Source of the DNA: SIG636 sp045604285
GTDB lineage: Bacteria; Bacillota; Clostridia; Oscillospirales; CAG-382
Length of the DNA stretch: 29,748 nt
Direction of reading: 5' to 3'
Assembly: GCA_045604285.1 (NCBI GenBank)
Contig: JAZUNS010000137.1
Coordinates: forward strand, 1-29,748
Below, piece after piece: positions 15,401 to 24,021 of the stretch. The notes beneath the pieces are model-generated. The model was given only the letters and a program-made list of their open reading frames with translations. It searched no databases and was not told where the DNA came from. Numbering within the stretch: position 1 is the first letter of the stretch; each line of letters starts with the position of its first letter. Made by a program: the position numbers and the translations under genes.

Positions 15401-15760
15401 ATGGCGTGGACCTTTTCGTCCGACAGACCGGTGTATTTGCAAATTGCAGACAGAATACAGATGTGCGTGCTGTCCGGCGAATACGCACCCGGCGAACAGA
15501 TAATGACTGTGCGTCAACTGGCTATGGAAGCGGCGGTAAACCCAAACACCGTACAGCACGCTTTTACAGAGCTTGAAACTAAAGGGATAATAGTTTCCAA
15601 GGGTACCATGGGGCGCTTTGTTACGGAAGATCCCAAGGCAATAGAGGATTGCCGCAACAAAATGGCAGAGCAAATGGTAAAAAACTTTGTAAGAGATATT
15701 CGCCGTCTTTCTGTTACCACAAAGCAAATTATTGAAATGATTGAGGAGGAAACCAAATGA
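15401..15760 (+). CDS. GntR-family transcriptional regulator, YtrA subfamily
   Basis: The 119-residue protein has a GntR winged helix at about 10-75 (PVYLQIADRIQMCVLSGEYAPGE, TVRQLAMEAAVNPNTVQHAFTELETKGII) and only a short helical tail, as in the YtrA subfamily, which lacks a large effector domain. Such regulators normally repress an adjacent ABC transporter operon and are relieved by cell-envelope stress; the B. subtilis ytr operon responds to certain lipid II-binding antibiotics. The gene has AAAGGAGG before its ATG, its stop overlaps the ATPase start (ATGA), and a perfect operator-like repeat covers its promoter. The family is clear; the inducing signal is unknown. Confidence 0.92.
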   Translation: MAWTFSSDRPVYLQIADRIQMCVLSGEYAPGEQIMTVRQLAMEAAVNPNTVQHAFTELETKGIIVSKGTMGRFVTEDPKAIEDCRNKMAEQMVKNFVRDIRRLSVTTKQIIEMIEEETK

Positions 15761-16458
15761 ATGTTCTTGAATGCAGGGATTTAGTAAAATCCTACAAAAA
15801 GAATACTCCTGTTTTGTACAATTTGAATCTGGAGGTTCCTGCAGGCAGAATAGTCGGATTGCTTGGCCCCAACGGCTGCGGCAAATCCACCCTGATTAAG
15901 CTGGTTTCGGGCTTGCTTCAGCCGGATTCGGGCAGCATTACCGTTTGCGGTGAAGAAATAGGCAACAAAAGCAAGGCGCTTATATCTTACCTGCCCGAGC
16001 GCACCTATTTTAACGCAGGCATGAAGGTAACCGAGCTTTTGGATTATTTTGCAGACTTTTATGCAGATTTTGATAAAGAGCGTGCCTATATGCTGCTGTC
16101 GGATCTGTCCATTAACCCCGATGCAAAGCTTAAAACTCTTTCCAAAGGCACTAAAGAGAAGGTGCAGCTTGTGCTTGTAATGTCCCGCAAGGCAAGGCTA
16201 TATTTGCTGGACGAGCCTATCGCAGGCGTTGACCCGGCGGCAAGAGAATACATTTTAAGCACAATAGTAAGCAACTACAACCCCGAAGCTTCCGTTATAA
16301 TAACAACCCACCTTATTACGGACGTAGAGCAGGTCTTGGACGATTTCTTCTTCCTCGGCTATGGCGGCAAGATCCTTATGCAGGGCAATGCAGAGGAAAC
16401 CCGCAATCAGCACGGTAAATCTCTGGACCAACTGTTTAGGGAGGTGTTCAAATGTTAG
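15757..16458 (+). CDS. ABC transporter ATP-binding protein
   Basis: The 233-residue nucleotide-binding subunit has Walker A GPNGCGKST near residue 37, a degenerate signature LSKGTKEK in place of LSGGQ, Walker B LYLLDEPIAGVDP and the switch histidine in ITTHL. The LSKGT-type signature is common in ABC-2/YtrB-like ATPases. It overlaps the regulator gene by 4 bases and the permease gene by 7, so it forms a transporter with the next product. The substrate cannot be read from the sequence; export or removal of an envelope-active compound is inferred from the YtrA-type regulator. Confidence 0.93.
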   Translation: MNVLECRDLVKSYKKNTPVLYNLNLEVPAGRIVGLLGPNGCGKSTLIKLVSGLLQPDSGSITVCGEEIGNKSKALISYLPERTYFNAGMKVTELLDYFADFYADFDKERAYMLLSDLSINPDAKLKTLSKGTKEKVQLVLVMSRKARLYLLDEPIAGVDPAAREYILSTIVSNYNPEASVIITTHLITDVEQVLDDFFFLGYGGKILMQGNAEETRNQHGKSLDQLFREVFKC

Positions 16459-17264
16459 GCAAGCTTTTAAAGTACGACTTAAAGTACGTATTAAAATATT
16501 GGTGGATAGCCGCCGTTACCGCCCTTGCGCTGTCCTTCTTGGGCGGTGGCTGTATAGCAGTTGTCGAGTCACCCAGACCCGTATCCCAAATGGTAGAGGT
16601 AATGGTAATACTGTTGCTTGTGCTTATCATATTCAGCCAGGTAGCCTTTTCCCTTCTTACTTCTATATTGATGTTTGTAAGGTATTACAAAAACTTCTTT
16701 TCCGATGAAGGTTATCTGACCTTCACCCTGCCGGTAAAGAAGGGCGAGCTTTTAAACTCTAAGCTTATAACGGGCGTGCTTGCATTGTTCGCCACTCTTG
16801 TGATGATAGCCGTAAACGCCCTAATCATGCTTTCCATCGGCTTCGGAAAAGATTTTTGGGATGGTTTTTCCCTTATTGTAGAAAGCCTTTGGAAAGAAAT
16901 AGGCTTCTACATGGTGGTTTACATTGTAGAAATAATATTACTGCTTTTGGCGGTAATAACCTTTACAACCCTGTTTACCTTCTGCTGTATAACCTTTGCT
17001 TCCATCATTACGAAAAAAGCAAGAGTTATTACGGCAATCGGCATCTACTACGGCGCCAACAGTATATTAAGCTTTTTGGTACAAATATTCTATTATTTCG
17101 GTTTGCTTAGCCTTTCCGTATGGATCGAAAAGCTTGATTACGCAAGCATCGAGCCTATCGTTGCGTTGATATTGCTTACCGTAGTAATGTTTGTAGCTGT
17201 TTTCTGCGGGCTTTTGTATATCCTTCAGTATTGGATGTTAGACCGCAAGCTCAATATGGCATAA
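16452..17264 (+). CDS. ABC-2-like transporter permease
   Basis: This 270-residue integral membrane protein has about six hydrophobic segments (roughly 18-40, 53-75, 106-132, 152-188, 196-222 and 237-265). Its N-terminus MLGKLLKYDLKYVLKYW is typical of single-chain permeases paired with YtrB-like ATPases. The conserved-looking FFSDEGYLTFTLPVKKGELL loop after the second membrane segment matches this group. It starts 7 bases inside the ATPase gene. It is the membrane half of the transporter; the substrate is not known. Confidence 0.85.
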   Translation: MLGKLLKYDLKYVLKYWWIAAVTALALSFLGGGCIAVVESPRPVSQMVEVMVILLLVLIIFSQVAFSLLTSILMFVRYYKNFFSDEGYLTFTLPVKKGELLNSKLITGVLALFATLVMIAVNALIMLSIGFGKDFWDGFSLIVESLWKEIGFYMVVYIVEIILLLLAVITFTTLFTFCCITFASIITKKARVITAIGIYYGANSILSFLVQIFYYFGLLSLSVWIEKLDYASIEPIVALILLTVVMFVAVFCGLLYILQYWMLDRKLNMA

Positions 17265-17277
17265 GGAGGGAGATAAG

Positions 17278-18204
17278 ATGAAAAAGATATTAACAATATT
17301 ATTAACTGTTCTTTTGCTTTTCTCCGTTTCCCCCGTTTGCATTGCCGCAAATGAGTACGATTACGTCCTGTCAGAGGACATGAAAACCCTTACTTATGAC
17401 GGTAACGAGTACGTAAGCTTTAATACGGCAGGCTTTATCGACGAGGCTTACCATCTGGGCTTTGCAACTCTTAAGGTTGAAGGCAATGGGGAAGAAATAC
17501 AAAAATATGATGTTTTTGCCGACGGCTACAGCGTAATAATACGGGTTGAAATAACCTATAAGGACGGCAGCTTTTACCAAACCTCTTTCCTTCGCAAAAG
17601 CTATCTAGAAATGGCAAACGCCATGGTAAGCGGTGAGGACGGAGAATACGTTGCAGACTTTATGTACCCTGACGAAAACGTCGTAAAGGGTGAAAGAGGC
17701 GACTTCACCGGTGAAAAGGTTACCTTGGGCGAATACGAGTTGTCCTGGTCCGATTGCTATTATTTGTACGTTTACAGCCCCGACGGAAAGCTTCGCTACG
17801 AACGCGGCAAGATCCTTTCCAGCGATGATGACTTCTATTTTGTGGATTATAACGAAATAGAGCTTCCCCGCGGCGAATATTTTGAGCCCTATATGTATGA
17901 CGAGTTAGCTGCGTGGAAGATAACCGATCCTAAGGTTAAAGATCAGCTCTTCAATGCTCAAAAGGCGTACTACGGTGACGGCTTGGGCGTTTTGGAGGAC
18001 CAAAGCTTTACGGATACCTTTACGGCAATATTCCTTACCGTAATATTCGGTGTAATCCCCTTTGGCGTGTTGGTGGCAGCAATTGTGCTGATGATAAGAA
18101 ACAAGGACAAATACAGAAAAATGTTTGCGGCAGTCGGCTGCATAGCCTTGGTAGAGCTTATCATATTTACGGTGCTGGCTGTTATGTTCTCCTCGGTAGT
18201 GTAA
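17278..18204 (+). CDS. Secreted/membrane protein of the GntR-ABC operon, unknown function
   Basis: The 308-residue protein has a signal peptide (MKKILTILLTVLLLF, cleavage probably near Ala24), an acidic Tyr-rich outer domain to about residue 240 and two membrane helices at about 245-272 and 283-305, with a basic NKDKYRKM loop between them. I do not recognise the outer domain. It follows the permease by 13 bases with AAGGAGG before the ATG, so it belongs to the operon. It may be a transporter accessory protein or a sensor for the transported compound; this is inference from position. Confidence 0.75.
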   Translation: MKKILTILLTVLLLFSVSPVCIAANEYDYVLSEDMKTLTYDGNEYVSFNTAGFIDEAYHLGFATLKVEGNGEEIQKYDVFADGYSVIIRVEITYKDGSFYQTSFLRKSYLEMANAMVSGEDGEYVADFMYPDENVVKGERGDFTGEKVTLGEYELSWSDCYYLYVYSPDGKLRYERGKILSSDDDFYFVDYNEIELPRGEYFEPYMYDELAAWKITDPKVKDQLFNAQKAYYGDGLGVLEDQSFTDTFTAIFLTVIFGVIPFGVLVAAIVLMIRNKDKYRKMFAAVGCIALVELIIFTVLAVMFSSVV

Positions 18205-18260
18205 AACAAAAAATATGCCGCATCTATCCGCCTGCGGCTCACTGAACGGTAGATAAAAAA

Positions 18261-18294
18261 AGAGAAGGTTCGCTACAAAAAACGAATCTTCTCT
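18261..18294. terminator. Bidirectional terminator between the ABC operon and the dockerin gene
   Basis: A 12-bp stem (AGAGAAGGTTCG / CGAATCTTCTCT, one G-T pair) with a 10-base loop has TTTT after it on the plus strand and a T run on the minus strand (A6 at 18255-18260). It ends both convergent transcripts. The rest of the 229-base gap holds three further small hairpins. Confidence 0.85.
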
Positions 18295-18310
18295 TTTTGT
18301 TTGCAAGTGG

Positions 18311-18358
18311 GTTGGGCTGCTACCCAACTGCATCTGTACCCACAAAAGAGGTGCAGAT
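18311..18358. other. Two adjacent intergenic hairpins
   Basis: GTTGGG / CCCAAC with a 6-base loop (18311-18328) is followed by ATCTGTACC / GGTGCAGAT with a 9-base loop and one wobble pair (18332-18358). On the minus strand they lie in the 3' untranslated region of the dockerin gene before its terminator. They may protect the 3' end of the mRNA or belong to a small RNA; neither is shown. Confidence 0.4.
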
Positions 18359-18433
18359 TATTCTTCGAGAAAAATAAGTAAACCTAAAATTTTCCGATAA
18401 GAACATAACCCTTGCGGGGTGCATTATTTTTAC

Positions 18434-21400
18434 TTAGCCCTTTGCTATTCTGTTTTCAATAATCAAAACGTCTGCGGCGCTTATTATGCCGTCGCTGTTT
18501 GTATCGCCTGCGGCAAAGTAAACGCCTTTAAGCTCCGTTTTACCAAGAATGTGTGGCTCGCAGATAACGTAGTCGGTGGTGGATATAAGTCCGTCACCGT
18601 TAAGGTCGCCGCGTATAACAACGGTTACGCTATCTATAACGGTGCTGCCCACTACCAGCTTTATCGAGTACCCGGTACCTATTTTTGCGGTATCCGCAAC
18701 TGCGCCGCCGCTTAAATTGTAAACCGAAAGGTTTGTGTTCTCAAAATTAGAGGTAAGTGTTGCCGCATCGGTAGCCTCGGTAACGTCCAGCAGGTAGTTC
18801 GTATCGTTCCTTAAATAAGCAGAACTGCTCTTGATTATAAGCCCCTTGTTAATAAACAACGGTGCAGGGAAGGGGAATCCGCCGTTAATATCAGCATCGT
18901 AGTGCCACTTATTACCGCTGCCGGAAAGGGTAGCGGCAAAGGTGGCTGTTTTAATATCAGCCTCTGTCATAGAGCTGCCTGCGGTGGTATTGTTGGTGTA
19001 GGCGGTATAGCTGCCGGTAAGATAATGGCAATTGCTTACGGTGCCGTCGTTAACGCCTATCAAGCCGCCCATATAGTCGGTGGATTTAAGGGCTGCGCCG
19101 TTGTAGCTGTTTTTAACGGTGCCGGTATTATAGCCTACCAAGCCGCCCGTATTCATACCGCCGATAACCTGCCCCGTGGTAAAGCAATCCGCAACAAGTC
19201 CGCTGTTATAGCCCACAAGCCCGCCTGCGTGCATATAGTTAAGGGCAAAGGTGCCGTACAAAGCGTAGTGGTCGGAAATATATTTGCCGTTTATGGTTTC
19301 GTTGTTAACCTTGTAGGTAAGGCTTTCCGAGCCGTGGTTGTTGGTAAAGATAAAGTCAATAAGAGAAGCAGAGTCGCCCCAACCGTGGAAGGTAGCCTGA
19401 GAAGAGGTGGAATGCTTTGTATTTGCGTCAAGTCTAAGGTCTGCAAAGGATGCCGCCATGGTCTTGTACGCAGTGGAAGTGGGCTTGCAGTTGTAGTCGC
19501 CGGTACAGTAGATGGCAATATTGTCGCCGTAGCCCTTGCCCTTGTATTTTTCCTCCATCGCCTTCATGCGGCTGACCATAAGGGTTGCGCTGTTATCTCT
19601 TGCCGTGGTACTTTGGTGGTCAAAATGGGTGTTAAATGCAAGCACCAAAATGCCCGACGATTTGTGAAGCAACGCCGCATAGCTGCAGGTGCGGTAACAG
19701 CCCGCATCCCAGTCTTTAGACATTTTGTCGGGGGTGCTGCTAAGCCAGAAGGTACCCTGCTCCAGCACGGTAAATTTGCTGGTCTTCCAATAAAGAGGGG
19801 CAGCCTCGGATTTGTTGGAATCTCTCCAAACAAATTCCTTGCTGTAGCCGGTAAGCCAGGAGTTAAAGTTGGTCTGCCAAAGGGGTATAACCTCCTGGAA
19901 CCCGATAATGTCGGGAGAGTAATCCGCGATGTGCTGCTTTACTCTGGGCGCACGGTCGGGAACCGAATTGGGCGAAGCATCGCTGTTAACTCTTACGTTA
20001 AAGCTCATTACCGAAATCTCCTGAGCAGAGCTTTCGTAGTAAACCTCCACGTCCGAATCGGAACCGCAATTTATAACCCTGCCGTTGACGTTATTGCCTA
20101 CCAAAGCGGCAGAGAAGTATCCGCCCTTGACGGTGGAGTTGCCCAAAAACAGGTTCTTTACGGTGGCGCCGTTGATAACGCCGAACATAGCGTTGTATTT
20201 GCCGTTGGAAGCTACGTTGTAGCCGCTTACGGTATGACCGTTGCCGTCAAATACGCCGCGGAAGGGGGCGCTTTCCGTGCCGATAGGCTTGCAGGTATAG
20301 CTGCTCATATCAATATCGGCGGTAAGCTTAACTATATAGCCTTGATAGCTGTTACCGCCGTTAACGGCTGTCATAAAGCTGTTAAGCTCAGCGGCAGTGC
20401 CTATATTTAATTCTTTAAGGGTCAGTATGTTCATAGTTATTTTAACGCTGCCGTCTTTGTTGGGGGCGGTGGCACTTGTTGCCGCCGCGTATCCGTAGCC
20501 GCCTGCGTTGGAGCCTAATGCGTCGCCGCCGTTGCAATAAAGCTTTATAGCGTTCAACTGGTCGCCGCTGTCATCGGTGCAGCTAACGGTTACTCTTACG
20601 GCAGGGCCGCTTGCCGTTACCGCTGTATTGCATATAGCGGGGCACAGGGGTGTAGCGGTAAATATGCCCGTATTGGCGGTTTTGCCTACGGTATTTAGAG
20701 AGTAAGCAAGAGAGCCGGTAGTAAACTGGTTGTAAGACTTGCTTGCGCCGTAGTCGGAAGCGCCGCTTGCCTTGTAGTAATACGCAGCAACGGGAGCAGT
20801 AGAAAGACTGCCGCCGTGACGTGTAAGCCCTTGAAGGTCGCCTGCGCCTGCAGAAACCTTGCCTCGGTTATAACAACTGTTAAGCACAACGTTTGTCTGT
20901 CCCCAGCCGGTAATACCGCCTGCGCAGTCAACGGTGGCGGTAACGCTGCCAAGGTTAAAGCAGTTGTAATACTTGGTGGTGGAGCGAGATACGCCTGCCA
21001 ATCCGCCTGCGCCGTCCTCGCCCGTAAGGGTAGTAATATCTGCCATGTTATAGCATTGATGCATTTCGCTGGCATCGGCGTAGCCCGCTATACCGCCGGC
21101 TCTGTTGGCGGTCGTAACGTAGCCGCCGCCTATGCCCAGGTCGTAAATCTTAGCCTTGTAAAGGGTGCCGAAAAGCCCGCCGCCGTTAAGGCTTGTTTTG
21201 TTAACCTTTAAGGCGTTAACCTTGTTGCCGTTGCCGTAAAAGCTGCCCTGAAAGCTCTTGGAACGGTCTGTATCGGAAATATAAACGCCAATGGGGGTGT
21301 GGTTGCTTACGGATTTCATGCTTATATCGCAAAGCATATAAATCTTATCGTTTGCAAAGGTATCCGTCCCGGCATTGACCGTGGTCCCAAGGGAGGTAAG

Positions 21401-22621
21401 ACCAGCGGCATTAACTACTATAAATTCCGTAGCGGTGCTGTTGGCAGAGTAATCGATAATATTGGGAACAGCCGTATTCACCGTAAGGCTTGCGTTAGCC
21501 GCAGGCATGGTAAACACGTTGTTCGTCACGTTACCCGCAGAGGTCAGGGTAACGGGAACACAGTCTACAAAGTAGGTAGAGCCTGCGTTTCTGTAAACCG
21601 TTTCCTTAGCGGTAGAGCTGCTTGTAAAGGTAAGGGAAAGCTTGTACGTGCCTATCTTAGTATCGCCGGAAAGCTCGGGGAAAAGCTCACCCTGGTGCCA
21701 CACCCTCGTCCTGGTGGAGGCGGTAGCACCGCCGTCAAGCAAATACGCCAAATAACCGCTGGCTTGCATATAGTAATCAATGGCAACGTCGTTGGTGGTA
21801 AAGCTAACGTCTTTATATTTGCTTAAGTAGTAGCAGTTTGTTATGGCAGCTGCGTAGTTGGATTCCAACGTAGAGCCCGAGTATCTTGCCAAGCCGTAGC
21901 ATTCGGTAGCTTTAAGCTCGCCAATGCTGTAGCAGTTTACCAATCTGCCAACGTAGCCCTCGTTATGTCCTTGCCCCCAGTCACAAATGCCGGATGCATG
22001 GTCAACACCGGTGGCAATGCCGGCAAAGTAACAATCCTTTATTAAACCGCCGTTAAGGCTTGCACCGGCAATGCCGCCTACGGAAAGGTCGTTGGTAGTG
22101 CCGGAAGCGGTTATGGTAACTGCGGCGGTACTGTAGCAACGTTCAATAGTACCCCTTAAAATACCGGCAATACTGCCTACTCTGTCAGAGTCAGAGGCAG
22201 AAGCAAGCTTTATAGACCCGCCTTCAATACCCAAATTCTTAACTACACCGGTGGCGTTAACTGTGGCAAACACACCTGCCGAGCCGGTGCTTTCGTTAAT
22301 CTTTATGGATTTAAGCGCGTGGCCTTTACCGTCAAAGGTACCTGAAAAAGACTTAAACGGGGTGTAGTTGCCTACCGACATATCAATATCGTTTAAAAGG
22401 CTTACCGTTACTCCGCTTAAGGTAGAGGACGCACCTATCTGCGAAAACTTAACCATACCGTAATAGGAGGTAATAACAAAGCTTTTAGAGCTTGTATAGC
22501 TTTCGTACTCTAAAATATTTGGAACGTAGTCTGCCGAATGGGTGACAACCGTTCCGCCCACAGCAAAAACAGATAAAAGTAACGTAAGTGATAAAAGCAT
22601 TGAAAGTACCCGTGTTTTCAT
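18434..22621 (-). CDS. Secreted dockerin protein: GLUG beta-helix with inserted endonuclease/exonuclease/phosphatase domain
   Basis: The 1395-residue protein has a signal peptide (MKTRVLSMLLSLTLLLSVF) and three large repeat units starting near residues 30, 384 and 733. Each opens with a DIDMS/DISMK-type line, a PIG or PF line and F.G.F.GNGH, followed by GLUG repeats (GGLVGYN, GGIAGY). Between two GLUG repeats of the third unit, about 866-1125, lies a DNase I-like EEP domain with MSFNVR, GFQEV, NTHFDH, TGDYN, DFIFT and SDHYAL, so all usual metal and catalytic residues are present. A type I dockerin ends the protein (about 1337-1395), with two calcium loops DLNGDGLISTTD and DTNSDGIISAAD. The likely role is a surface or cellulosome-like complex component that cuts nucleic acid or a phosphodiester. 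The substrate is unknown and no cohesin gene is in the window. It has AAGGAGGT before the ATG and its own promoter. Confidence 0.85.
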   Translation of the reverse strand: MKTRVLSMLLSLTLLLSVFAVGGTVVTHSADYVPNILEYESYTSSKSFVITSYYGMVKFSQIGASSTLSGVTVSLLNDIDMSVGNYTPFKSFSGTFDGKGHALKSIKINESTGSAGVFATVNATGVVKNLGIEGGSIKLASASDSDRVGSIAGILRGTIERCYSTAAVTITASGTTNDLSVGGIAGASLNGGLIKDCYFAGIATGVDHASGICDWGQGHNEGYVGRLVNCYSIGELKATECYGLARYSGSTLESNYAAAITNCYYLSKYKDVSFTTNDVAIDYYMQASGYLAYLLDGGATASTRTRVWHQGELFPELSGDTKIGTYKLSLTFTSSSTAKETVYRNAGSTYFVDCVPVTLTSAGNVTNNVFTMPAANASLTVNTAVPNIIDYSANSTATEFIVVNAAGLTSLGTTVNAGTDTFANDKIYMLCDISMKSVSNHTPIGVYISDTDRSKSFQGSFYGNGNKVNALKVNKTSLNGGGLFGTLYKAKIYDLGIGGGYVTTANRAGGIAGYADASEMHQCYNMADITTLTGEDGAGGLAGVSRSTTKYYNCFNLGSVTATVDCAGGITGWGQTNVVLNSCYNRGKVSAGAGDLQGLTRHGGSLSTAPVAAYYYKASGASDYGASKSYNQFTTGSLAYSLNTVGKTANTGIFTATPLCPAICNTAVTASGPAVRVTVSCTDDSGDQLNAIKLYCNGGDALGSNAGGYGYAAATSATAPNKDGSVKITMNILTLKELNIGTAAELNSFMTAVNGGNSYQGYIVKLTADIDMSSYTCKPIGTESAPFRGVFDGNGHTVSGYNVASNGKYNAMFGVINGATVKNLFLGNSTVKGGYFSAALVGNNVNGRVINCGSDSDVEVYYESSAQEISVMSFNVRVNSDASPNSVPDRAPRVKQHIADYSPDIIGFQEVIPLWQTNFNSWLTGYSKEFVWRDSNKSEAAPLYWKTSKFTVLEQGTFWLSSTPDKMSKDWDAGCYRTCSYAALLHKSSGILVLAFNTHFDHQSTTARDNSATLMVSRMKAMEEKYKGKGYGDNIAIYCTGDYNCKPTSTAYKTMAASFADLRLDANTKHSTSSQATFHGWGDSASLIDFIFTNNHGSESLTYKVNNETINGKYISDHYALYGTFALNYMHAGGLVGYNSGLVADCFTTGQVIGGMNTGGLVGYNTGTVKNSYNGAALKSTDYMGGLIGVNDGTVSNCHYLTGSYTAYTNNTTAGSSMTEADIKTATFAATLSGSGNKWHYDADINGGFPFPAPLFINKGLIIKSSSAYLRNDTNYLLDVTEATDAATLTSNFENTNLSVYNLSGGAVADTAKIGTGYSIKLVVGSTVIDSVTVVIRGDLNGDGLISTTDYVICEPHILGKTELKGVYFAAGDTNSDGIISAADVLIIENRIAKG

Positions 22622-22651
22622 AAAAGTACCTCCTTATAATAATATACAATC

Positions 22652-22680
22652 AGTGTAGCACATGTGTTTTATCTTGTCAA
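22652..22680 (-). promoter_or_regulatory. Sigma-A promoter of the dockerin gene
   Basis: On the minus strand, a perfect TTGACA and TACACT are separated by 17 bases, about 30 bases before the ATG. An 8-bp inverted repeat (GTTTTATC / GATAAAAC, 15-base spacer, 22666-22696) flanks the -35 element and may be an operator. Confidence 0.8.
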
Positions 22681-22719
22681 TTGAATTTGATAAAACTGTG
22701 AATTTTTAACATAAAATCA

Positions 22720-22754
22720 AAGCCTCTGCTGTGCAAAATTCACAACAGAGGCTT
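22720..22754 (-). terminator. Terminator of the activase/dehydratase operon
   Basis: The stem AAGCCTCTG-TGTG / CACA-CAGAGGCTT has one internal mismatch and a 7-base loop. On the minus strand it is followed by TGATTTTAT, about 8 bases after the stop of the dehydratase-like gene. The T tract is imperfect. Confidence 0.7.
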
Positions 22755-22761
22755 GTGCTTA

Positions 22762-24021
22762 TTAAACTGTAGCTTCGGTTTTAAGCTCGCTTATGGCGTT
22801 GGCAAGCATAAGCTTAATTCTGTTTTCTTGGTTAACCTTAGAGGCGCTTGCATCGTAGTCTATAGCTACGATATTAATATCGGGGTTGCGGTCCTTCAAG
22901 GGCTTCATCATACCTTTGCCGCAAATGTGGTTGGGCAAACAGCCAAAGGGCTGAGTGCATACGATGTTTTTAACGCCGCTGTCGGCAAGCTCCAGCATTT
23001 CCGCAGGCAAAAGCCAGCCTTCGCCCATTTTACAGCCGTGGCTCATATAATCTGATATAAGCTCTGCCGTACGCTCAAAGGAGGAGGGCGCCTTAAACAC
23101 GCCGTGCTCTTTTATAAGCGCAATTATCTCCTTTTGCTTTTTTATAAGGAAGTTATAAACGAACTTCATTGCCGGGTATTTAAATCTGCCCTTGCGGTAA
23201 AGCTTGTAATCGGAAAGATTGTTGTGCAGACAGTAAAGGAAAAAGTCCAACAATCCCGGTATGGTAACCTCTGCCCCGTTATCAACCAAAAGCTGCTCTA
23301 AATTATTGTTGCCCAGGGGCGAAAACTTAACGTATATCTCACCCACAATGCCAACCTGCACCTTTTTTTCCGTGCTTCTGGGGATGGCGGCAAAGGCATC
23401 CAGCAGCATTTTGCAATTCTCCTTAAACTTTTTAAAGGAGACGCCGTCAGTACGCATCTTTTCCTCAAGCAGCCTGCAATATTCATCCGCCATCTTCTGG
23501 GCGGCACCCTTCTCAAGCTCGTAGGGCTTGCATTGGTTTCTAAGTAAAAACAGTATATCACCGTAGATAACCGCATAAATAATTCGGTGCAAGGCGGATA
23601 TCGAAAGCTTAAAGCCCGAGTGATTCTCAAGTCCGGCAAAGCTAAAGGAAATTACGGGTATATGCCCCAATCCCGCACTTTTCAGCGCCTTTCGTATAAG
23701 GGATATGTAATTAGATGCTCTGCACCCGCCGCCGGTCTGGAAATATATAAGCGCCACCTTGTTAAGGTCGTACTTACCGGACAGCAAGGCATCCATAAAC
23801 TGCCCAATAACCAAAATCGCAGGATAACAGGTGTCGTTATGGGTGTATTTAAGGCCTGTTTCCGCAATCTGCGGACCGCTGTTTTCCAAAAGCTCTACCT
23901 TAAAGCCTTCGCTTTTCAGTACGTTGGCTACCAAAGAAAGCTGCAGGGGAAGCATATTGGGGGCAAGGATAGTATAATCCTTTTTCATTTCTTCGGTAAA
24001 TTCAACATAACTGCTCATCAT
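22762..24021 (-). CDS. 2-hydroxyacyl-CoA dehydratase-like Fe-S protein (COG3581-type)
   Basis: The 419-residue protein has cysteines in NDTCYPA (Cys65), TGGGCRASN (Cys100) and, near residues 352-364, IVCTQPFGCLPNHICGKG. This is the pattern of the cluster-binding partner of BadF/HgdC-type ATPases. In many Bacillota the segment is the C-terminal part of one protein of about 1400 residues; here it is a separate gene whose start overlaps the stop of the activase gene by one base (TAATG), so translation is probably coupled. Relatives include 2-hydroxyglutaryl-CoA dehydratase subunits and double-cubane-cluster proteins. In those systems the ATPase injects a high-energy electron into a hard-to-reduce partner. 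The substrate of this branch is unknown. Confidence 0.85.
   Translation of the reverse strand: MMSSYVEFTEEMKKDYTILAPNMLPLQLSLVANVLKSEGFKVELLENSGPQIAETGLKYTHNDTCYPAILVIGQFMDALLSGKYDLNKVALIYFQTGGGCRASNYISLIRKALKSAGLGHIPVISFSFAGLENHSGFKLSISALHRIIYAVIYGDILFLLRNQCKPYELEKGAAQKMADEYCRLLEEKMRTDGVSFKKFKENCKMLLDAFAAIPRSTEKKVQVGIVGEIYVKFSPLGNNNLEQLLVDNGAEVTIPGLLDFFLYCLHNNLSDYKLYRKGRFKYPAMKFVYNFLIKKQKEIIALIKEHGVFKAPSSFERTAELISDYMSHGCKMGEGWLLPAEMLELADSGVKNIVCTQPFGCLPNHICGKGMMKPLKDRNPDINIVAIDYDASASKVNQENRIKLMLANAISELKTEATV

Noticed and set aside
18902..20410. 502-residue open frame on the plus strand opposite the dockerin gene
   Set aside because: It lies wholly antisense to a gene with signal peptide, repeats, enzyme and dockerin motifs; its translation is low-complexity Ala/Val/Gly/Lys with no motif and no Shine-Dalgarno site.
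19000..22400. Possible DNA-level tandem repeat or CRISPR-like array in the dockerin gene
   Set aside because: The repetition is at protein level (GLUG motifs at irregular spacing); the DNA copies are diverged and there are no identical repeats with spacers.
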